Shown: one piece after another, positions 1-4,672 of the stretch
Layout: every line of letters begins with the position of its first letter
How positions within the stretch are numbered: the stretch's first letter is position 1
Assembly (NCBI GenBank): GCA_003517845.1
Contig: DOZU01000006.1
Coordinates: 1 to 5,641, forward strand
Direction of reading: 5' to 3'
Length of the DNA: 5,641 nucleotides
Origin: Clostridiales bacterium
Lineage (GTDB): Bacteria; Bacillota; Sulfobacillia; UBA995
The notes under the pieces: generated by a model
Told to the model about the DNA's origin: nothing
The model's input: only the letters and a program-made list of their open reading frames with translations
The model's database searches: none
Translations under genes and position numbers: made by a program

Positions 1-288
1 TGCCTGATCAACACGGCGCGGGGCGAGGTAATCGACGAAACCGCCCTATACCAGGCACTGGTATCTGGCCGGCTCGCGGGTGCCGGGCTGGATGTATACG
101 CGCAAGAGCCTGTCGATCCAGCTCATCCGCTGCTCACGCTGGATAGTGTGGTCGCGCTGCCGCACGTGGGCAGCGCCACCCGGGCCACCAGGAAGCGGAT
201 GGCCGACCTGGCGGTGGATAACCTCCTGGCCGGGCTTGCGGGCATTCGCCCGCCCCATCCCGTCAATCCCGAGGTGCTGGGCGGTTGA
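1..288 (+). CDS. D-isomer-specific 2-hydroxyacid dehydrogenase, C-terminal part (5' end outside window)
   Basis: This is the last 95 residues of an NAD(P)-dependent D-2-hydroxyacid dehydrogenase of the glyoxylate/hydroxypyruvate reductase and phosphoglycerate dehydrogenase superfamily. The fragment reads in frame from base 1 to a TGA at 286-288. All three catalytic motifs of the family fall in it: INTARG with the substrate-binding Arg (fragment residue 7), GLDVYAQEP with the Glu that tunes the histidine (residue 36), and LPHVGSAT with the acid/base His (residue 55). The closing helix (KRMADLAVDNLLAG) and the short PVNPEVL tail are typical for enzymes without an ACT regulatory domain. The PHVGSAT form fits glyoxylate/hydroxypyruvate reductases better than SerA, but the substrate cannot be fixed because the N-terminal substrate-binding half is missing. 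The family is cytosolic. The downstream regulator gene has its own promoter, so the two genes need not be one operon. Confidence 0.93.
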   Translation, partial: CLINTARGEVIDETALYQALVSGRLAGAGLDVYAQEPVDPAHPLLTLDSVVALPHVGSATRATRKRMADLAVDNLLAGLAGIRPPHPVNPEVLGG

Positions 289-313
289 TGCCGGCGGCGG
301 CCGGTGGTATCAT
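285..313 (+). promoter_or_regulatory. Putative sigma-70-type promoter of the TetR gene
   Basis: A TTGATG hexamer at 285-290 (four of six matches to TTGACA, including TTGA) and a TATCAT hexamer at 308-313 (five of six to TATAAT) are separated by exactly 17 bases. The -35 box overlaps the TGA stop of the dehydrogenase gene. Transcription would begin near 319-321, about 30 bases before the regulator's start codon. This also argues against the in-frame GTG at 304 as the translation start, because that codon would lie upstream of the transcript. The prediction is from sequence only. Confidence 0.6.
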
Positions 314-319
314 CTTTTC

Positions 320-333
320 GGAACGGTCGTTAC
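320..333 (+). promoter_or_regulatory. Putative TetR operator (autoregulatory palindrome)
   Basis: The core AACG-GT-CGTT at 322-331 is an inverted repeat with four perfect pairs around a two-base centre; bases 320 and 333 also pair. It lies at the predicted transcription start, between the -10 box and the Shine-Dalgarno sequence, where a bound dimer would block the polymerase. TetR-family regulators commonly bind short palindromes of this kind just upstream of their own gene. That the adjacent regulator binds here is an inference; the palindrome is short and imperfect outside its core. Confidence 0.45.
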
Positions 334-336
334 CCC

Positions 337-343
337 GGGGAGG
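337..343 (+). promoter_or_regulatory. Shine-Dalgarno site for the TetR gene
   Basis: GGGGAGG ends eight bases before the ATG at 352. It selects that ATG over the in-frame GTG at 304, which lies inside the predicted promoter and would add 16 residues unlike a TetR N-terminus. Confidence 0.75.
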
Positions 344-351
344 TCGCGCCG

Positions 352-936
352 ATGTCCAAGGAACGGCAGATCTTGGACGCGGCCCGGCGGGTCTTCCGTG
401 ACAAAGGCTACTATGCCGCGTCCATGCAGGAGATCGCCCATGCCGTCGGCCTGCAGAAGGGCAGCCTGTATTACTACATTTCGGGCAAACAGGAACTCCT
501 CTTCCGCATCTTCGATGAGGCTATCGGGTCGATGATCGCCCAACTCGAGAGCATCCGGGCGATGGCGGTCAGCCCTGGGGAGCGACTGCGGCGGGCCATT
601 ACCGCCCACACCGTGGCCATCGCCGATCATCCAGACACCCTGGGCATCGTCCTGAGAGAGACGCGGGTGCTGTCCCCGTCACAACGCGACCGCATCGACG
701 ACCAGCGGCGCCATTACGAGCGGTTGCTCGAGAGCATCCTGATCGAGGGCATCAAGGCCGGGCAGTTCCGGGAGATGGACCCACGGCTGATCACTTACGC
801 GCTACTAGGGATGACGAACTGGGTCCATCGCTGGTACAACCCAAGCGGTCGGCTGTCGGCGGAGGAGATCGCCGCCATCTTCTCCGACGTGTTATTGCAC
901 GGGATAACCGCCGAAGGGGAGGCCGCCAACTCCTGA
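352..936 (+). CDS. TetR/AcrR family transcriptional regulator (KstR2/fatty-acid-type)
   Basis: This is a 194-aa one-component repressor, the usual TetR length. The N-terminal DNA-binding domain spans about residues 4-50: helix 1 is RQILDAARRVFRDKGYY, and the helix-turn-helix MQEIAHAVGLQKGSLYYYI covers residues 25-43, followed by GKQELLF. The remainder is the all-helical ligand-binding and dimer domain. Its end (about residues 153-180), with GMTNWVHRWYNPSGRLS followed by AEEIA, is the pattern I associate with KstR2 and related acyl-CoA-responsive TetR proteins controlling fatty-acid or sterol catabolism; an acyl-CoA ligand is therefore a reasonable but unproven guess. The start at 352 is supported by GGGGAGG eight bases upstream and by the promoter at 285-313. 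A palindrome at 320-333 suggests autorepression. The gene converges on the peptidase gene, with 10 bases between stops. No catabolic target genes are visible in the window. Confidence 0.93.
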   Translation: MSKERQILDAARRVFRDKGYYAASMQEIAHAVGLQKGSLYYYISGKQELLFRIFDEAIGSMIAQLESIRAMAVSPGERLRRAITAHTVAIADHPDTLGIVLRETRVLSPSQRDRIDDQRRHYERLLESILIEGIKAGQFREMDPRLITYALLGMTNWVHRWYNPSGRLSAEEIAAIFSDVLLHGITAEGEAANS

Positions 937-946
937 CCGGCCGGCG

Positions 947-3166
947 TCAAGGGCACGGGTTGGGGTCGGGATAGCCGGGGGCGGAAGCATCGTCCAGCGG
1001 GATGCCACCGTAGACGGCAAACCACTCGAGAATCCGCCGGATGCGGTCAATGGCCCGTCGCGGCTTGTCGATGTCATGGCGTTCACCCTGATATATCACC
1101 AGCCGAGTGGGCACGCCGCGTTTCTTCAGCGAGACGTACAATTGCTCCGCCTGGCTCAGCGGGCAGCGCCAATCGACCTCCCCGGCGGTGATCAGCAGCG
1201 GCGTGCGGATGCGGTCCACTGCCACCATGGGAGACATCTTGCGGTAGCCTTCCCAGTTGTGCCAGGGCATGCCCAGGTCGTCCTGCCACCAGCGATGGCA
1301 GTCATCGGTGCCGAAAGCCGCAACGTAGTCCCACATCCCGTGTTCGCTCGCCGCGGCGCGGAACCGGTCGGTGTGACCTACCGCCCAGTTGGTCATGATG
1401 CCGCCCTGCGAGAAGCCGGTGCAGTAGAGCCGCTCGGGGTCGGCCCATCCCCGGTCCACCAGCGCGTCGACGCCGCGCATCACGTCGTCGTGCTCACGTG
1501 GTCCCCAGTCGCCCCGGATCGCGGTACAGAAAGCCTCGCCGTACGAAGTGGACCCGCGGTAGTTGACCATCAGCACCAGGTAACCCCGCCCGGCCCAGTA
1601 CTGGACATCGAACCGGAACTCCGGCGCATCATAGGCCATGGGACCACCGTGAAGGTTGACAATCAGGGGTGCCCGGCCGGAGGCGGGATCAAAGCCGGGC
1701 GGCAAGGCCACCAGCCCTTCCAGCGAGTGGCCGCCGGCGCCGGCGAACGCCACGCGCACGTAACTCGAGGTGAGGCGATCGGCGAGCAGTTCATCGTTCA
1801 ACCGGGTGAGCCGCAGGGCACGGTCGTCTGCGCCGGGCTCCTCCAGGTCGGACGGGGCCAAGGAGAAGAGATCGGCCCCCGTCTCGGCCCGCCCCAGCAC
1901 GACCACTATGCGGTCGCCGGCGGCGCATAGACCCTGGTGCCGGACAGTGCACAGCCGGTCCTCACGCGGGAATACGAGTTCGGCAGTGCCCCCCACCCTC
2001 ACCCGGGCCAGGCGGGTCTGCCCCCGATCGCCCAGGGGGACCAACAGGCTCTCCGGATCGAGCCAGACGGGCGGGCCTATGACCGGCCGATCCAGCCCCG
2101 CGGTCAGCACCCGATAGGGGGTCGTCCGTTCCGGCACCGGATAGACGCGAGCATGGTTGGCCGGATCGCCCACGGCGGGTTCGGGCACGGTGCCGCCTAT
2201 GGTGAGCCAGCCGCGGCCCACGTGGGCGGCCAGATCGGTCACGGGCTCGGCCGCCTCGAGATCGATGCACAACAGGTGGCGTAACCGGTACAGGTTCTCC
2301 GGTTCGAGCGAGGACACGAAAGCCAGCCGGCGGCTATCGGGCGACCAGCGGACGTCAGCCGCCCCCGCGTCGCCGAAGGTCAATCGCAAAGCGGCAGCGC
2401 CGTCTGGACTCACCGCCCATATGTCGGACCGCAGGTTGTTGTCGGCATCGCCCGTGCGATTGGAGAGGAAGGCGATCCAGCGTCCGTCCGGCGACCAGCG
2501 GGGCGCCGTCTCATCGCAAGGGCCGCCGGTCAGGCGCGTGACCGCCCGGGAAGCCGCGTCCACGATGAATAGATGGGTCCGCACCTCATCGAGGTAGCCT
2601 GACTGATCGGCCTTGTGCTGGGTCCGGTCCAGCACCAGGGGGCCCTTATCCTTGAAGTCGCCCTTGCCGCGCACGCTCCTCAGGTAGGGCAACTGGGCCA
2701 GCTCGGGGTCGCGGGCCGCGAACACGAGACGGGATCCGTCAGGGCACCAGTCGAAGTCGGTGACGCCTTCGCGGGTCCGAGTCAACTGCCGCGGCTCTCC
2801 TCCGCGTTCCAGGTCGAAGACCCAGAGTTGGGGCCGGGGCTTGTCGCGAGCGGGCCAATCGGGATCTTCCTCCGGGCCGGTGACGGCGGCAACTACTTCC
2901 GACTCGTCGGCCCGCGATGAGATGAACGCCAGGTGACGGCCGTCCGGCGACCAGCGCGGGGAGTTGTCAGCCGTGTTCCCGCGGGTCAGGCGATGGGGCA
3001 CGCTCTTGCCATCCGCTCCCAGTAGCCACAAGCTGGCATTGTCCTCATTGGCCTTGTGCTGCGACTGATAGACGACGTAGGCCACCCGGCAGCCGTCCGG
3101 GGACAGCGCCGGCTGGGCGGGAACCTTCCAGGTATAGTAATCGGCCAACTCCAGCGGTCGCTTCAC
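947..3166 (-). CDS. S9 family peptidase (prolyl oligopeptidase / acylaminoacyl-peptidase-like)
   Basis: This 739-aa serine peptidase has the two-domain layout of family S9. An N-terminal beta-propeller carries TolB/PD40-type blades with LSPDG at 21-25, WSPDG at 72-76, WCPDG at 140-144, WSPDG at 224-228 and WSPDS at 274-278. The C-terminal alpha/beta-hydrolase domain (about 480-720) shows HGGP at 506-509 (oxyanion region) and a complete triad: Ser586 in GFSQGG, Asp665 in AGEVDWRCP and His697 in GERHDIDKP. The family cleaves short peptides or removes N-terminal acyl-amino acids or dipeptides, the propeller restricting access; exact specificity cannot be read here. No signal peptide or membrane segment is seen, so it is probably cytoplasmic. 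The start is GTG at 3164-3166, with GAGGTGG at 3171-3177 (minus strand) four bases upstream. It overlaps the stop of the NYN-CSD gene as GTGA, so translation is probably coupled. It is the last gene of the visible minus-strand operon. Confidence 0.95.
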   Translation of the reverse strand: MKRPLELADYYTWKVPAQPALSPDGCRVAYVVYQSQHKANEDNASLWLLGADGKSVPHRLTRGNTADNSPRWSPDGRHLAFISSRADESEVVAAVTGPEEDPDWPARDKPRPQLWVFDLERGGEPRQLTRTREGVTDFDWCPDGSRLVFAARDPELAQLPYLRSVRGKGDFKDKGPLVLDRTQHKADQSGYLDEVRTHLFIVDAASRAVTRLTGGPCDETAPRWSPDGRWIAFLSNRTGDADNNLRSDIWAVSPDGAAALRLTFGDAGAADVRWSPDSRRLAFVSSLEPENLYRLRHLLCIDLEAAEPVTDLAAHVGRGWLTIGGTVPEPAVGDPANHARVYPVPERTTPYRVLTAGLDRPVIGPPVWLDPESLLVPLGDRGQTRLARVRVGGTAELVFPREDRLCTVRHQGLCAAGDRIVVVLGRAETGADLFSLAPSDLEEPGADDRALRLTRLNDELLADRLTSSYVRVAFAGAGGHSLEGLVALPPGFDPASGRAPLIVNLHGGPMAYDAPEFRFDVQYWAGRGYLVLMVNYRGSTSYGEAFCTAIRGDWGPREHDDVMRGVDALVDRGWADPERLYCTGFSQGGIMTNWAVGHTDRFRAAASEHGMWDYVAAFGTDDCHRWWQDDLGMPWHNWEGYRKMSPMVAVDRIRTPLLITAGEVDWRCPLSQAEQLYVSLKKRGVPTRLVIYQGERHDIDKPRRAIDRIRRILEWFAVYGGIPLDDASAPGYPDPNPCP

Positions 3167-4251
3167 CCGCCCACCTCGCTTACCCCGGGGCCCGAGCCCG
3201 GCGCATGCTGGTCTGTTGATGGTTTCCGTACATCGACGGCCCGCCCGGCCTTGTTATGCACGGGCAAAGTCCGGATGGTGAAACTCACCTGGTCGCCGAC
3301 GGCGAGGTTGGGCCAGGCATCGTTCTGGACCTCCGTCCGGTGGAAGAAGTACTGACGGCCGTCTTCCGCCCGCGCGAACCCGTAACCATGCTCGAGAAAC
3401 AGCTTGTCCACCTTGCCCGCCACGTCTCCTCCTTGCGCTTCCTCACCACCCCCGGCATCGTGGGGAGCGGCGGACAGGAGCAGTTCCGTAGCCCGGCGCT
3501 GCTCCGCAAACGCCCGGCGACAGTCATCGCAGTAAAAAGGCCGACTCTTGCGCGGCCGGTAGGTGGTGGGGACCCGGCGGTCCCCCTGGTGATGCGGAGA
3601 CTGGCACTCGCGCAGGACCGACTCATAACGCAATTCGAGGACATCGGCGAGGTCGTTGAGCCAGATGATATCGACGTCCTTGACGCGTTCGCGATCCACC
3701 GGATCGGCCAATTCGCGAGCGCAACAACCCTTGATGCTGGCCACGGCCACCCGCTTGCCCAGGCGACGTACTTGCTGGAGAGCGGGCGTGTAGTCCCGGT
3801 CCCCGATCACCACGATCGCCACATCATAGGCATGGGGTACGGTTGCGTAGTAGACCAGGCTCGTCGCCAGCGCCACATCGACGCACTTTTCCCGGGGCTC
3901 GAAGGGGTGGTCAGGGTCGCGGTCCCGGGGGCGGATGCGGTTGCCGCCGAAGTCGACGGCGAACAAATCCACTTCGTAATGGAATTCCTCGCGCAAGAGG
4001 TTGAAGAAGTCGGTCGTCCCCCGGGCAACCGGCTCATCTTGCTCATCATAGTTGCTAGGATATGACCCGAAAAGATGGGTGCGAACGATGTCCGTGTCCG
4101 TCCGGCCAAGCCGCTTGGCCAACTCATCGCCGAGCGTCCCGGGGAGCTTGCCGTAGTCGATCACATAACCATCCTTGCCGCAAGTCTGGGCGAGTTGTGG
4201 CAAGCTGCGGTACAACCACGAACCATCCACGAAGATCATGACCCGGGTCAC
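3163..4251 (-). CDS. NYN (PIN-like) nuclease domain protein with C-terminal cold-shock domain
   Basis: This 362-aa protein appears to be a composite RNA-acting enzyme. Residues 1-205 form a NYN/LabA-like (DUF88) PIN-fold domain: MIFVDGSWLY with Asp9, KCVDVALATSLVYYA with Asp125, and VVIGDRDYTPAL with Asp151 and Asp153, the acidic residues expected to bind metal. Residues 210-250 hold Cys216, His220, His221 and a CDDC pair (Cys241, Cys244), perhaps a small zinc site. After a Gly/Glu-rich linker, residues 277-343 match a cold-shock OB fold: GKVDKLFLEHGYGF (RNP1-like), YFFHRTEV (RNP2-like), VGDQVSFTI and RAVDVRK. NYN domains are proposed RNases and cold-shock domains bind single-stranded RNA or DNA, so RNA cleavage guided by the cold-shock domain is the inferred role; substrate unknown. 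The start is GTG at 4249-4251, nine bases after AGGAGGAG; an ATG four codons in is 21 bases from that site. The stop overlaps the peptidase start by four bases (GTGA). Confidence 0.9.
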   Translation of the reverse strand: MTRVMIFVDGSWLYRSLPQLAQTCGKDGYVIDYGKLPGTLGDELAKRLGRTDTDIVRTHLFGSYPSNYDEQDEPVARGTTDFFNLLREEFHYEVDLFAVDFGGNRIRPRDRDPDHPFEPREKCVDVALATSLVYYATVPHAYDVAIVVIGDRDYTPALQQVRRLGKRVAVASIKGCCARELADPVDRERVKDVDIIWLNDLADVLELRYESVLRECQSPHHQGDRRVPTTYRPRKSRPFYCDDCRRAFAEQRRATELLLSAAPHDAGGGEEAQGGDVAGKVDKLFLEHGYGFARAEDGRQYFFHRTEVQNDAWPNLAVGDQVSFTIRTLPVHNKAGRAVDVRKPSTDQHAPGSGPGVSEVGG

Positions 4252-4260
4252 GCATCGAGC

Positions 4261-4268
4261 CTCCTCCT
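4261..4268 (-). promoter_or_regulatory. Strong Shine-Dalgarno site for the NYN-CSD gene
   Basis: On the minus strand this reads AGGAGGAG, nine bases before the GTG at 4251. It decides the start: an ATG at 4253-4255 is out of frame, and the in-frame ATG at 4237-4239 is 21 bases away. It lies in the 22-base gap after the SHOCT-like gene and gives this third gene independent ribosome loading, unlike the overlapping genes on either side of the gap. Confidence 0.75.
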
Positions 4269-4273
4269 ATGGG

Positions 4274-4672
4274 TCAGTCGACGAATATTTCCACGCGGGC
4301 ATCCTCGTCCTCAGCCGTCACCTCGATCAGCTTCCCCGACTGCCCGGAACGGATCATCTCCAGCAACTCCTGAACATCCACCCGTCCGCCCGGGCCGACG
4401 CTCAACTTGCCTCCCGGCAGGAAGCGCAGGCCTGTCTCGACCAGGCTGAGCGGCAAGTTGACCGTGGCCTTGGAGCGCCCTGAGGATAGATGGGTCACCT
4501 TGATCCGGAGCCACTGGCCCCGGGCCGGCTCGCCCTCCCGGCGGGTCTCGAAGGCATCGAGCAGGCGGAGCCCTTCCGCGGCCGAAATCTTTCCCTCCTC
4601 GATCATCTTCAGCACCTGCAGTCGATCTTGTTTCAGCTGGACCATCTCCCCGCGTCCCGCCGGCGAATTCAC
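4274..4672 (-). CDS. SHOCT-like domain-containing protein
   Basis: This 132-aa protein belongs to a family with an N-terminal SHOCT-like helical hairpin and a conserved C-terminal region. The hairpin is at about residues 16-42 (DRLQVLKMIEEGKISAAEG and onward). The second half follows the usual family pattern: WLRIKVT at 54-60, an SSGRSKATVNLPLSLVETGL stretch at 63-82, VDVQELLEMIRSG at 98-110, and an acidic end finishing in VEIFVD. The biochemical role of this family is not known to me; it often accompanies DUF4097 proteins, as here. No signal peptide or membrane helix is seen, so it is probably cytoplasmic. The start is taken as GTG at 4670-4672 because it overlaps the upstream TGA as GTGA, implying coupled reinitiation, although the Shine-Dalgarno match (AGGGGA) is unusually close. 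ATG codon 10 is an alternative start. Its SHOCT motif closely resembles the one ending the preceding gene product. Confidence 0.85.
   Translation of the reverse strand: MNSPAGRGEMVQLKQDRLQVLKMIEEGKISAAEGLRLLDAFETRREGEPARGQWLRIKVTHLSSGRSKATVNLPLSLVETGLRFLPGGKLSVGPGGRVDVQELLEMIRSGQSGKLIEVTAEDEDARVEIFVD
4587..4606 (-). repeat. SHOCT motif DNA repeat, copy in the 132-aa gene
   Basis: This 20-base segment encodes the MIEEGKI core and matches 4805-4824 at 18 of 20 positions, with both differences being C/T. The two copies lie about 218 bases apart in neighbouring genes. The identity may reflect a shared origin or simply conserved protein plus similar codon use. Confidence 0.6.

Noticed and set aside
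304..351. Upstream GTG start for the TetR gene
   Set aside because: It lies within the predicted promoter, has no Shine-Dalgarno sequence, and would add residues unlike the family N-terminus; ATG 352 has an ideal site.
80..535. Plus-strand open frame bridging the dehydrogenase and TetR genes
   Set aside because: It runs out of frame across two well-supported genes and the promoter between them, and its translation is low-complexity and Arg/Pro-rich.
1076..1930. Long plus-strand open frame (284 codons) opposite the peptidase gene
   Set aside because: It mirrors a gene with complete catalytic motifs; its translation is Pro/Gly/His/Arg-rich without recognisable domains. Long antisense frames are expected in high-GC coding DNA.
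2337..2960. Repeated DNA strings around GGCGACCAGCG in the peptidase gene as a possible repeat element
   Set aside because: They encode the WSPDG/WSPDS motifs of successive beta-propeller blades in the minus strand, so protein structure explains them.
3180..3190. The 11-mer TTACCCCGGGG occurring both here and at 330-340, as a possible shared regulatory site
   Set aside because: One copy is inside coding sequence near a gene end and the flanks do not match; in GC-rich DNA a CCCCGGGG repeat is plausible by chance.
3188..3199. GC-rich inverted repeat (GGGC, four-base loop, GCCC) near the end of the NYN-CSD gene, as a possible terminator or translation switch
   Set aside because: The stem is only four base pairs, lies within coding sequence, and has no U-tract; it is explained by Gly/Pro codons.
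3256..4065. Plus-strand open frame (269 codons) opposite the NYN-CSD gene
   Set aside because: It is antisense to a gene with clear NYN and cold-shock motifs, has no recognisable domain, and has no convincing ribosome site.
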